In this document: in pieces, positions 25,308 to 33,300 of the stretch | Layout of the letters: each line of letters begins with the position of its first letter | Numbering within the stretch: the first letter of the stretch is position 1 | Assembly (NCBI RefSeq): GCF_030767025.1 | Contig: NZ_JASITE010000001.1 | Location: 310,001 to 374,000 of the forward strand | Reading direction: 5' to 3' | Origin: Nocardia sp. CC227C | GTDB lineage: Bacteria; Actinomycetota; Actinomycetes; Mycobacteriales; Mycobacteriaceae | DNA length: 64,000 bases | Made by a program: the position numbers and the translations under genes | The notes under the pieces: model-generated | What the model saw: only the letters and a program-made list of their open reading frames with translations | Told to the model about the DNA's origin: nothing | Database searches by the model: none

Positions 25308-27112
25308 GGGTGGTCTGCTCCTCGGGTGACGCCGCTGTCGACGTCGTCGGTGCGGGCGGATCGGTGGGCGTGCCAGAGGGCGGCGAAATGGCCGGCGCGG
25401 GCCAGCAGTTCGGCGGGCGCGCCGGATTCGACGATCTTCCCGTCGGTGAGGACGACGACCGTGTCGGCGTCGGCGATGGTCTCGAGCCGGTGTGCGATCA
25501 CGAGAATCGTGCGGTCGCCCGCCAGCGTCGACAGGGCGTCGCGCACGGCGCGTTCGGTGCGCGGGTCGGCGAAGGCGGTGGCCTCGTCGAGCACCAGGAT
25601 CGGGGCGTCGGCGAGCAGCGCGCGGGCGATCGAGATCCGTTGCGCCTCACCGCCCGACAGTCGTACGTCCACCCCGGCCACCGCGTCGTAGCCGCGCGGC
25701 AGTTCGAGAATCCGGTCGTGGATGTTCGCCAGTCGGGCGACGCGCATCACCGCCTCGCGGTCGGCGTGCGGTACCGCCAGTGCGATGTTCTCCGCGATCG
25801 ACGCGCGCAGCAGCCGGACGTCCTGGAAGACGAAGGAGACCGCGGCGTGGAGATCGCGGCTGTCGATATCGCGCAGATCGACGCCCCCGAGCCGGATCCG
25901 GCCGTGGGTCGGGTCGAAGAAGCGCGGCAACAGCTGTGCCAGCGTGGACTTTCCGCTGCCCGACGGCCCGACGACGGCGGTGACGGTGCCGGGCTCGAGC
26001 GTCAGGTCGATGCCGCGCAGCACCTCGTGGCCGCCGTCGTAGCCGAAGCGGACGCCGCGCAGTTCGATGCGGTGTCCCCGCGGCCGCTTCGGCTGGTCGG
26101 GCTGCGAAAGGCCGGGTACCGCAAGCACATTCCGGATACGACCGAGTGCCGCACGGGCCTCGACCAGATCGTCGAAGCCGTGGCCGAGGGCGGCGACCGG
26201 AGCGGTCAGCCCCAACCCGAGCAACAGGAAGGGCAGCAGGTCGGCCGGTGCCAGCGAGCCGTCGGTGATCAGCGCGGCGCCGCCGATGAGGATCACCAGC
26301 AGGACGAACGGTGGTGACAGCGCGACCGACATCGCCGCGGCGGGCCCGGACAGGCCGAGCACCCAGCGGCGGAAGGTGTCGGCGAATTCCGCTGTGGCCG
26401 TGCGGAAGGCGTGGTGCGCGCGTTGACCGCCGCCGAATGCCTTCACCACCGCGATGCCCTGGACGAATTCCACCGCCGCGGCGGCGATGCGGCCCATGGC
26501 CGCGTCGCGGTCCTCCTGTTCGCGCTGTCGGGCCGGGGTCAGCATGAGGGGGACCGCGGCCACCGCCAGCACCACCGGGATCAGGGTGATGAGCGTGAGT
26601 CGCCAGTCGACGGTGAACAGGTAGGCCAGCGCGACCAGCGGCACCACGAAGGCGTTGACGAGTTCGCCCGGGGAGTGCGCGACGAGCGGATGCACGGCGC
26701 CCACATCGGGTCCGACCACGGTGGCCAGTTCGCCGGTGCGCCGCCGGGAGAACCAGCCGATCGGAACCGTTGCCAGGTGCGCGGCCAACCGCCGTCGCAG
26801 CGACAGCTGAATGCGGCCGTCGAGCAGATGCCCGATGCCCGCGGCCGCGGCCGTGCACAGCAGGCGCACGAAGAGTCCGGCCGCACCGGCGACGACCGCG
26901 ATCCAGACCTCCCGATGGTCGAGCGGATCGGGTGACAGCAGCATGCGGCCGAGTTCGACGACCGCGAGCAGCGGGGCGAGACCCGCGAGCGCGCCGATGA
27001 TCTGCAGTGCGACCACGGCCGCGAAACCGGGGCCGTAGCGGCGCGCGAGGTGCGTCACGGCCGGGCCGTCCGCGGGCTCGGCGAGGGCGGTGGGATTCAT
27101 GGGTCCATCCAT
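25304..27112 (-). CDS. ABC half-transporter (permease-ATPase), partner subunit
   Basis: First half of the heterodimer, about 602 residues. The membrane domain is residues ~25-340; the ATPase has Walker A GPSGSGKST, signature LSGGEAQR, and Walker B ILVLDEATAFADPRTERAV with H-loop VIAHRLETI. The DEATAFADP wording is characteristic of the IrtA/YbtP siderophore branch as I remember it. The start MDGPMNPTAL (27112) is preferred; upstream codons in the same frame run through the promoter. There is no N-terminal siderophore-interacting (SIP) domain. A TetR gene diverges from it 91 bases away. Confidence 0.85.
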   Translation of the reverse strand: MDGPMNPTALAEPADGPAVTHLARRYGPGFAAVVALQIIGALAGLAPLLAVVELGRMLLSPDPLDHREVWIAVVAGAAGLFVRLLCTAAAAGIGHLLDGRIQLSLRRRLAAHLATVPIGWFSRRRTGELATVVGPDVGAVHPLVAHSPGELVNAFVVPLVALAYLFTVDWRLTLITLIPVVLAVAAVPLMLTPARQREQEDRDAAMGRIAAAAVEFVQGIAVVKAFGGGQRAHHAFRTATAEFADTFRRWVLGLSGPAAAMSVALSPPFVLLVILIGGAALITDGSLAPADLLPFLLLGLGLTAPVAALGHGFDDLVEARAALGRIRNVLAVPGLSQPDQPKRPRGHRIELRGVRFGYDGGHEVLRGIDLTLEPGTVTAVVGPSGSGKSTLAQLLPRFFDPTHGRIRLGGVDLRDIDSRDLHAAVSFVFQDVRLLRASIAENIALAVPHADREAVMRVARLANIHDRILELPRGYDAVAGVDVRLSGGEAQRISIARALLADAPILVLDEATAFADPRTERAVRDALSTLAGDRTILVIAHRLETIADADTVVVLTDGKIVESGAPAELLARAGHFAALWHAHRSARTDDVDSGVTRGADHP

Positions 27113-27117
27113 TTCTA

Positions 27118-27125
27118 TACGCGTA
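27118..27125. promoter_or_regulatory. TACGCGTA palindrome in the TetR/ABC divergent promoter
   Basis: TACGCGTA is a perfect 8-base palindrome embedded in an AT-rich stretch (CTATACGCGTAAAATAAAG), the only AT-rich island in the gap between the ABC transporter and the tetR gene. It is a reasonable core for a TetR operator; flanking symmetry is only partial. Confidence 0.4.
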
Positions 27126-27203
27126 AAATAAAGGTACCTCGAGCCCGCGCGCCGAGCCACCGCCCGGGGCGGACCGCATCGGGGAGTGAGGGAGGATGGT
27201 CGG

Positions 27204-27896
27204 ATGTCCGGAGCATCAGCACCACGGGGCAGGGCGGGGCGACCGGCGCGGCTGTCCCGCGAATCGATCGTCGCCGCCGCCGAGCGCGTATTGCGCGACG
27301 ACGGGCCGGACGCGTTGTCCATGCGGCGGCTGGCCAAGGAACTCGACAGCACCGCGATGGCGCTGTATCACCACGTGCGCGACAAGGACGAACTGCTGCT
27401 GCTGGTTCTGGAGTCGCACGCGCGGGAGATCCCGAGCCTGGAGCTGCCCGCCGATCCCCGGCAGCGGCTGCTGGCCGCGGCCCTGGTGCTGTACGAGCGT
27501 TTGGCCGAACGCCCCTGGATCGTGGAGGTGCTCGCGGCCGACCCGCTCGTCGTCCCCTCGGCCATGCCGATGGTGGAGGTCATGATGGCGGCGGCGGTGG
27601 CCTGCGGCCACACTCCCGAGCAGGCGGTCGACGTCTACCGCACCCTCTGGTACTACATCGTCGGCGATCTGGTCATGCGGGCGAACCGGGAGCGGCGACG
27701 GGCCGGGAACGCCGCATCGGACCGTGCCGCCGCGCTGGACCGCGCGGATGCGCTGGCCGACCTCGACGTGAGCGCGCTGCCCACGGTCGCCGCGGTCGCC
27801 GACCGCTGGGCCGAACTGACCGTCCGCGATACGCACCGCCACGGCCTGGCCGCCATCGTGGCCGGTCTGCTGCCGCCCGCGGTGCGTCCGGAATGA
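27204..27896 (+). CDS. TetR-family regulator
   Basis: A 230-residue TetR repressor. The HTH reads LSRESIVAAAERVLRDDGPD followed by LSMRRLAKELDSTAMALYHHV, where MALYHHV is the recognition-helix end of the tetracycline-repressor-like group; the ligand domain is residues ~75-225. GGAGG lies eight bases ahead of the ATG at 27204, so I prefer this to the GTG six codons upstream. Divergent orientation implies it controls the ABC transporter and itself. Confidence 0.9.
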   Translation: MSGASAPRGRAGRPARLSRESIVAAAERVLRDDGPDALSMRRLAKELDSTAMALYHHVRDKDELLLLVLESHAREIPSLELPADPRQRLLAAALVLYERLAERPWIVEVLAADPLVVPSAMPMVEVMMAAAVACGHTPEQAVDVYRTLWYYIVGDLVMRANRERRRAGNAASDRAAALDRADALADLDVSALPTVAAVADRWAELTVRDTHRHGLAAIVAGLLPPAVRPE

Positions 27897-28021
27897 TCGC
27901 GGAGAAGGTCGCCGGAAAGTACCATTGATCGACTTCCGGAATATGGCGATACCCACAGGGCCCTTCCATACAGACGACCGGCGATTCGGCTGCCCGGTCG
28001 AGGCGAGAGGCTGGAAGAGTC

Positions 28022-28549
28022 ATGGATAGGAAGCGTTCCTGGACAGGCCGTTCGTGGTTCGGCAGAGTCGCGGCCGTGGTTGGCCTCGCGGCGGCCGGAC
28101 TGGTCGTCGCCGCACCCGCACAGGCCGAACCGCTGTGGCCGGGCGGACCGGATATCCCTGGGGTTCCGGCGATCATCCCGCCACCACCGCCCGCGCCGGT
28201 CGTCGCCCCGTGCGACGCCTCGGCACGCATGTGCATGCGCCTGTCCACCAATGAGGCGTGGCTGATGGCGGACGGCCGGGTGACCTACGGGCCGACGCCC
28301 ATCTCACACGGGCGGCCCGGATACGAGACGCCGCCGGGCACCTTCCGGGTCGCCTTCAAGCGGGAGGACCACTGGAGCACCCTGCACCACGTGCCGATGA
28401 AATGGGCGGTGTTCTTCAACGGGGATATCGCGACGCATATCGGCCCGATCGAGGAGCAGTCGCACGGGTGCATCCGGATGACGCCGGAGGGCGCGGAGAC
28501 GACCTTCCATCACCTGTCGCCGGGTGACGTGGTGCAGGTGGTCGTCTAG
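28022..28549 (+). CDS. L,D-transpeptidase (YkuD domain)
   Basis: Secreted cell-wall enzyme of 175 residues. A signal peptide (VVGLAAAGLVVAAPAQA) is followed by a short Pro-rich linker and a YkuD catalytic domain with the conserved His in ATHIGP and the active-site Cys in SHGCIRM. It should form 3-3 crosslinks or attach proteins in peptidoglycan. The protein is shorter than the mycobacterial LdtMt enzymes and has no Ig-like domains, so it is a minimal, single-domain type. Confidence 0.92.
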   Translation: MDRKRSWTGRSWFGRVAAVVGLAAAGLVVAAPAQAEPLWPGGPDIPGVPAIIPPPPPAPVVAPCDASARMCMRLSTNEAWLMADGRVTYGPTPISHGRPGYETPPGTFRVAFKREDHWSTLHHVPMKWAVFFNGDIATHIGPIEEQSHGCIRMTPEGAETTFHHLSPGDVVQVVV

Positions 28550-28568
28550 ATCCCGACCGGCCGCCGAC

Positions 28569-29999
28569 CTATCGAACGCGGGTGGCGAGGGCCGCCGTCG
28601 CCGCCCCGAACGCGGTGAGTACGGCGATGCCCAGCGCCATGAGCCGGGCCGAGTCCAGCACCGACGCGTCCCCGAGCCGGATCAGCGTGCCCGCGATGGC
28701 CGAGGTGACGGCATAGGTGATGAGCTGCGTGGTGTTGAGCGCAGCCGCGGCCTGCGCCCCCTCCGCCGGATCGTCGGTGCTGCTCATGGCGGCCACGCTC
28801 AGGTGCGGGAAGGCCAGGCCGATGCCCGTGCCCGCGACGAAGAGCACCGCGGCCCAGGCGATGACGACGACGCCGGGGGCGGCGTCGGCCTGGAGCAGTC
28901 CGTAGGCGAGCAGTCCGCCGGTGAGCAGCAGCGGTGCGATGCGGATCGCCCGGCGTGCGGCGAGCGCGGTGAGACCGACGCTGAACAGCTGCGCCACCAC
29001 CCAGCCGACCGACAGCGCCGCGCCGAGCAATCCGGCGACGAGCGGGGACAGGCCGCCGAGGCGCTGGCCGAACAGCGGCACGAAGTTCTCGGTCATCACG
29101 CCCGCGCACAGCGCCGCCACGGTCAGATAGACCCATTTGAGCGAGTTCCCGCGCGCATAGGTGGCGCGGGGGAGCACGCTCACCGCGCTCCTGGCGTCGA
29201 TCAGCAGGAACGCGGCGATCAGCAACCCGCCCGCGACGAGTGCGATGGTGGTCGAAGTGCCTGCGGGCACCGTCGAACTCAGGCTGAAGGCGCTGGCCGC
29301 GAGGGTCAGCGTCACCAGTGCCGCCGCCGGAACGTCGCCGCGGTCGGCGGCTTCGGCCGTGCGCGGCAGCGTACGGCGGGTGAGCGCGGCCAGCAGCAGC
29401 GCCACCGCCAGCAGCAGCCCGTAGGCCCAACGCCACGCCCCGAGTTCGGCGAACAGCCCGCCCAGCGCGGGCCCGATGAGCGTCCCCACTCCCCACATGG
29501 CCGAGATCAGCCCGGCCCCGCGTGCCCAGAGGCGTTGCGGCAGTGTGCTTCTGACCACTGCGAAGCCGAGTCCGGCGAGCAGTCCGCCGCCGAGGCCCTG
29601 CACCACCCGGCCCACGACGAGTAATTCCATGGTCGGGCTCAGGGCATTGATCGCTGCCCCGAGGGAGAAGACCAGGAAACCGGCGAGGTAGGCGGTCGCC
29701 GCACCCCATCGGCCGAGCACGCGGCTGACCAGCATGGCGGCGACCACCGCCGCCATGAGGAAGCCGGTCGCCACCCACGCGTAGTACCGCGCACCGCCGA
29801 TATCGGCCACGATCGACGGCATCAGCGCGGCGGTGAAGTAGAGGTTCATCGCATACAGCGCGACGCCGCCCGCGAGTACGAGCACGCTCGCGAGATAGCG
29901 GCCGGAGAACAGTTCGGACCAGCCGCCGGTCGCGGCGTCGGATGCGTCGCCCTCCGGATTCGTCTTGGTCACTGGGGGTTTCGATGGTGTTTCGGTCAC
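28569..29999 (-). CDS. MFS efflux transporter controlled by SoxR
   Basis: A 476-residue major facilitator permease with about fourteen hydrophobic segments, consistent with a DHA2-type drug:proton antiporter (ARYYAWVATGFLMAAVVAAM, LGRWGAATAYLAGFLVFSLGA, VVQGLGGGLLAGLGFAVV). It is divergent from soxR across 49 bases and reads from a textbook MerR-type promoter. The GTG start has no ribosome binding site and lies about nine bases from the -10, so the mRNA is probably leaderless. SoxR targets in actinomycetes are typically exporters of redox-active compounds; the same is inferred here. Confidence 0.9.
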   Translation of the reverse strand: MTETPSKPPVTKTNPEGDASDAATGGWSELFSGRYLASVLVLAGGVALYAMNLYFTAALMPSIVADIGGARYYAWVATGFLMAAVVAAMLVSRVLGRWGAATAYLAGFLVFSLGAAINALSPTMELLVVGRVVQGLGGGLLAGLGFAVVRSTLPQRLWARGAGLISAMWGVGTLIGPALGGLFAELGAWRWAYGLLLAVALLLAALTRRTLPRTAEAADRGDVPAAALVTLTLAASAFSLSSTVPAGTSTTIALVAGGLLIAAFLLIDARSAVSVLPRATYARGNSLKWVYLTVAALCAGVMTENFVPLFGQRLGGLSPLVAGLLGAALSVGWVVAQLFSVGLTALAARRAIRIAPLLLTGGLLAYGLLQADAAPGVVVIAWAAVLFVAGTGIGLAFPHLSVAAMSSTDDPAEGAQAAAALNTTQLITYAVTSAIAGTLIRLGDASVLDSARLMALGIAVLTAFGAATAALATRVR

Positions 30000-30007
30000 A
30001 GCGCGCT

Positions 30008-30038
30008 ACGCTAGAACTTCAAGTTCTATTGAAGTCAA
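30008..30038 (-). promoter_or_regulatory. SoxR-type promoter with 19-base spacer
   Basis: Read leftward: -35 TTGACT (30038-30033), a 19-base spacer and -10 TAGCGT (30013-30008). The dyad ACTTCAA-GTTCTA-TTGAAGT (30016-30035, perfect 7-base arms) sits between the two boxes. A long spacer with a central dyad is the hallmark of promoters activated by MerR-family proteins. The transcription start would fall at or next to the GTG of the MFS gene. A second overlapping dyad, TAGAACTT-C-AAGTTCTA, spans 30012-30028. Confidence 0.85.
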
Positions 30039-30048
30039 GAGAGCGGGT

Positions 30049-30531
30049 ATGGGACAGGCACCGACCGATCTGCTGACCATCGGCGAACTAGCCCGGCGCG
30101 CCGGGGTCGCCACCTCCGCCGTGCGCTTCTACGAGGAGCAGGGCCTGATCTCCTCGACCCGCACCTCCGGCAACCAGCGCCGCTACCGCCGCCACGTGCT
30201 GCGGCGGCTGTCGCTGGTGCTGTTCGCCAAGCGGCTCGGGATTCCGCTGGCCGAGGTCGCCGAGGTGTTCGCCGCCCTGCCCGAGGACCGGATGCCGAGC
30301 AAACGCGACTGGGATCGGATCGCGAGGCGCTGGAGCGACCATCTCGCGGCGCGGCGGCGGGAGATCGAGCAGCTCCAGCGTGAGCTCACCGGATGTATCG
30401 GCTGCGGCTGCCTGTCGCTGCGCCGCTGCTATGTGCTCAACCCGAGCGACGCGCTGGCCGAGCGCGGCTCGGGTCCCTACCGGCTGCTGCATCCCGATGC
30501 CGACGATGGGCTCGATGCCGACGACCGGTGA
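30049..30531 (+). CDS. soxR: Redox-sensitive transcriptional activator SoxR
   Basis: A MerR-family sensor of 160 residues. The N-terminal HTH (LTIGELARRAGVATSAVRFYE) is followed by a dimerisation helix and the four-Cys cluster CIGCGCLSLRRC (C-x2-C-x-C-x5-C), which binds a [2Fe-2S] centre oxidised by redox-cycling drugs. The ATG at 30049 follows AGAGAGCGGG and matches where SoxR proteins begin. It is divergent from the MFS efflux gene and probably represses or autoregulates itself at the shared dyad. Confidence 0.95.
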   Translation: MGQAPTDLLTIGELARRAGVATSAVRFYEEQGLISSTRTSGNQRRYRRHVLRRLSLVLFAKRLGIPLAEVAEVFAALPEDRMPSKRDWDRIARRWSDHLAARRREIEQLQRELTGCIGCGCLSLRRCYVLNPSDALAERGSGPYRLLHPDADDGLDADDR

Positions 30532-30685
30532 TCAGGGGACGTAGACGGGCGTCCGGTCGCCGCCCCCGGCGGGGCGGATGCGGACCGGGCGGCGGGAGTC
30601 GCGCACCGCTCGCGGCGCACGCGGGCTCAACCGTCGTGACAGGTGGCGATGAATGGTGAAACGGTTTCGTTTCAACTGAATTCGG

Positions 30686-30728
30686 CTCGGGTTGCCGCGG
30701 AGGTCGGAGTCTGCCGCGGCAACCCGAG
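30686..30728. terminator. Hairpin terminator between soxR and small secreted gene
   Basis: Perfect 15-base stem CTCGGGTTGCCGCGG (30686-30700) with CCGCGGCAACCCGAG (30714-30728) and a 13-base loop, in the 221-base convergent gap. It could terminate both transcripts. Confidence 0.8.
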
Positions 30729-30752
30729 GGCGAGTGAGTGATTCGGTGCGGT

Positions 30753-30992
30753 CTAGAGCGTCGGGCAGAAGCCGCCTACCCCCGGTGGGCTCGCGGGCAC
30801 GATGCGCTCGGGAGCCGGAACGGGGCGTTCTGGTATGGCCCCGGCCGGTGAGCCGGGTGAATGGTTGCCCGGCGCGGGGGCCGGAGCCGGTCCGGCGTCG
30901 CCGGAAGCCCAGGCGGCGGCGGGATTCAATGCGATCAAGGCGGCACAAACAGACGCACCGACGAACAGGCCGATGTGCTTTTTCTCCGTCAT
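30753..30992 (-). CDS. Small secreted Pro-rich protein
   Basis: A 79-residue predicted exported protein. MTEKKHIGLFVGASVCAALIA forms a signal peptide ending near AWA; the mature part is about 50 residues of Gly, Pro and Ala with charged residues and a Cys near the C-terminus (GGFCPTL). Similar low-complexity exported peptides are common in Nocardia and mycobacteria, but I recognise no family. There is no clear ribosome binding site. The downstream hairpin supports a real transcription unit. Confidence 0.55.
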   Translation of the reverse strand: MTEKKHIGLFVGASVCAALIALNPAAAWASGDAGPAPAPAPGNHSPGSPAGAIPERPVPAPERIVPASPPGVGGFCPTL

Positions 30993-31094
30993 GGATTTCG
31001 ACGCTACAACCAGCTCAAGGGAATTCGGTGGAGCCGGGCCGGTCGGTCGCGTTTCGATTGACGGTATTGTTACAAAGCCAATTCAACAGACCGA

Positions 31095-32474
31095 TCAGTT
31101 TCTATCGCGATCCCGCAGCGCCGACACCGCCTTGCGCGCCGCCACCAGCACCGGATCCCAGACCGGGGAGAACGGCGGCGCGTACCCGAGATCGAGGGCG
31201 ACCAGCTGCGCCACGGTCATGCGGGCGGTGAGCGCCACCGCCGCGATATCGATGCGCTTGCCCGCACCCTCGCGGCCGACGATCTGCACGCCGAGCAGGC
31301 GTCCGGAGCGGCGTTCGGCCAGCATCTTCACCGTCATGGGGGCGGCGCCGGGGAAATAGCCGGAGCGGCTGGTGGATTCGATGACGACGGTGACGAATTG
31401 GAGTCCGACCGCGCGGGCGTCCTTCTCGCGCAAGCCCGTTCGCGCCACCTCCAGATCGCACACCTTGCTGACCGCCGTGCCGACCACGCCGGGAAAGGTG
31501 GCGTAATCGCCACCGACGCCGGACCCGATGATCTGCCCGTGCTTGTTGGCGTGGGTGCCGAGCGGAATATGGCGTTCGGAACCCGATACGAGATCGAGCA
31601 CCTCCACGCAATCGCCTCCGGCCCAGATATTCTCGTGGCCGCGTACCCGCATGGCCAGATCGGTGAGCAGGCCGTCGGACTGCCCCAGCGGCAGACCCGC
31701 CGCGCGGGCTAGTTCGGTGGCGGGGCGCACGCCGATGCCGAGCACCACCACATCGGCCGGATACTCGGCGTCCGCGGTGGTGACCGCGCGCGCCCGGCCC
31801 GCGTCGTCGGTGCGGATTCCGGTCACCTCGGCATTGCCGACGACCCGAATGCCCATGCCCTCCATGGCTTTCCGGATGAGAACGCCCATATCCGGGTCGA
31901 GGGTGGACATCGGCTCCGTGCCGCGGTTCACCAGGGTGACGTCGAATCCGCGATTGATCAGCGCCTCCGCCATCTCGACGCCGATATAGCCCGCGCCGAC
32001 CACCACCGCGCGCCTGCCCTCGACGGCCTCCAGGGTGTCGATGAGCGCCTGCCCGTCGTCGAGGGTCTGCACACCGTGCACCCCGGCCGCGTCGATACCG
32101 GGCAGCGGCGGCCGAATCGGCGTCGCGCCGGTGGCGAGCACGAGTTTGTCGTAGTCCCACCAGCTCTCGGCCCTGGTGTCCAGCTCGCGCGCCCGCACCC
32201 GGCGTCCCGGCACGTCGAGTTCGACCACCTCGGTGCGCAGCCGCAGATCGATACCCCGCGCCCGATGCTCCGCGGGCGTCCGCGCGATGAGTTCGTCGCG
32301 GTCGGTCACGTCGCCGCCCACCCAGTAGGGAATGCCGCACGCCGAATACGAGGTGAAATGCCCCCGTTCGAACACCACGACCTCGAGCTCCTCGACCCGC
32401 CGCAACCGGCGCGCCTGCGATGCCGCCGACATCCCCGCCGCATCCCCGCCGATGATCACCACGCGCTCGCTCAT
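31095..32474 (-). CDS. CoA-disulfide reductase / NAD(P)H oxidase-like flavoprotein
   Basis: FAD- and pyridine-nucleotide-dependent oxidoreductase of 459 residues. The FAD site VVIIGGDAAGMSAAS and NAD(P) site VVVGAGYIGVEMAEAL are intact, and the redox-active Cys lies in YSACGIPYWVGG, the single-Cys site of CoA-disulfide reductases and related NADH oxidases. A dimerisation domain ends with a LDLGYAPPFSPVWDP motif typical of the group. Starts before MSERVVIIGG are unsupported. It lies downstream of tetR on the same strand. Confidence 0.9.
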   Translation of the reverse strand: MSERVVIIGGDAAGMSAASQARRLRRVEELEVVVFERGHFTSYSACGIPYWVGGDVTDRDELIARTPAEHRARGIDLRLRTEVVELDVPGRRVRARELDTRAESWWDYDKLVLATGATPIRPPLPGIDAAGVHGVQTLDDGQALIDTLEAVEGRRAVVVGAGYIGVEMAEALINRGFDVTLVNRGTEPMSTLDPDMGVLIRKAMEGMGIRVVGNAEVTGIRTDDAGRARAVTTADAEYPADVVVLGIGVRPATELARAAGLPLGQSDGLLTDLAMRVRGHENIWAGGDCVEVLDLVSGSERHIPLGTHANKHGQIIGSGVGGDYATFPGVVGTAVSKVCDLEVARTGLREKDARAVGLQFVTVVIESTSRSGYFPGAAPMTVKMLAERRSGRLLGVQIVGREGAGKRIDIAAVALTARMTVAQLVALDLGYAPPFSPVWDPVLVAARKAVSALRDRDRN

Positions 32475-32559
32475 ACGGCCCACGGTACGAGATGTCCCCG
32501 CACCCCGACCGCCCGCCACGGTGCCGGTGTCACTCCGGCTCGCCCGCGACCCGGGGGAG

Positions 32560-32587
32560 CGGTCCACCCGGGGTCCCCGGGCGACCG
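32560..32587 (-). terminator. Hairpin between tetR and the flavoprotein gene
   Basis: Arms CGGTC/GACCG and CCCGGGG/CCCCGGG nest around a single-base turn at 32560-32587, with a one- and two-base bulge. It lies after the tetR stop in the 172-base gap and may end tetR transcription, leaving the flavoprotein its own promoter. Confidence 0.45.
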
Positions 32588-32646
32588 GCCTCCCGCGGTC
32601 GCGGCGGAACGGCCGGGACCGCCATGGGAATTCCGTGCCCGCCGGG

Positions 32647-33225
32647 TCAGCGGACGGTGACCGCACCCGCGATGACGCCCCAGAGCCGTTCGGCGGCGTC
32701 GTCGACGGTGGGGCGGGGGTCGCGGCGGAGCAGGTCGGCGATGCCGTAGCGCAGGGCGCCGATGATGCAGGCTCCGGCGAGTTCGGGGTCGATGCGGGGG
32801 TCGATGTCGCCGTCGTGCTGGCCCTGGCGGATATTGCGGCCCGCGGCGGCGGTGAGGCGGGTGAGCGCGCCCGCTTCCAGCTCGGCCACCTCGGGTTCCA
32901 TCACGATGCGGGTGAGCAGCAGTTCCGCCAGGGGGTCGCCGAAGTGGTAGGCGACGAAGTTGCGGGTGCGGGCGCGTTCCCGGTCGGTCCAGTGCACGCC
33001 GGTGGGGAGGGTGTCGTCGGCGATGGCCGCCACCAGTCCGGCGTGGAATCGCTCGTAGACGGCGACCAGCAGACCGGCTTTGGAGCCGAAGTGGTGGTAG
33101 AGCGCGCCGGTGCTGAGGCCGGAGCGGCGTTTGAGGGCGTGCAGGTCGACCGTGCCGTTGCCGTCGAGCAGTTCGGCGCGGGCGGCGTCGAGGAGCTGTT
33201 GACGTCCCAGGGGTGCGCGTGCCAC
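32647..33225 (-). CDS. TetR-family regulator divergent from phyH
   Basis: A 192-residue TetR repressor starting at the GTG of VARAPLGRQQLL. The HTH reads TVDLHALKRRSGLSTGALYHHFGSK, and the remainder is an all-helical ligand domain (YERFHAGLVAAIADDTLP onward). A long open frame that runs through it into phyH on the other strand is artefactual. No ribosome binding site precedes the GTG. A palindrome in the 75-base divergent gap is its likely operator, so phyH and tetR itself are the expected targets. Confidence 0.88.
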   Translation of the reverse strand: MARAPLGRQQLLDAARAELLDGNGTVDLHALKRRSGLSTGALYHHFGSKAGLLVAVYERFHAGLVAAIADDTLPTGVHWTDRERARTRNFVAYHFGDPLAELLLTRIVMEPEVAELEAGALTRLTAAAGRNIRQGQHDGDIDPRIDPELAGACIIGALRYGIADLLRRDPRPTVDDAAERLWGVIAGAVTVR

Positions 33226-33234
33226 AGTCGGACA

Positions 33235-33252
33235 ATAACAGAATTCAGTTAT
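33235..33252. promoter_or_regulatory. TetR operator candidate (tetR/phyH gap)
   Basis: ATAACAGAATTCAGTTAT is an 18-base palindrome with two mismatched positions around a central GAATTC, ten bases from the tetR start and about 50 from the phyH start. It is the only extended dyad in the gap. Confidence 0.65.
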
Positions 33253-33300
33253 GTTATCGGCTTCGCCCGGTATCGGTTTTGCTAGGGATCGGAGGGCGTC

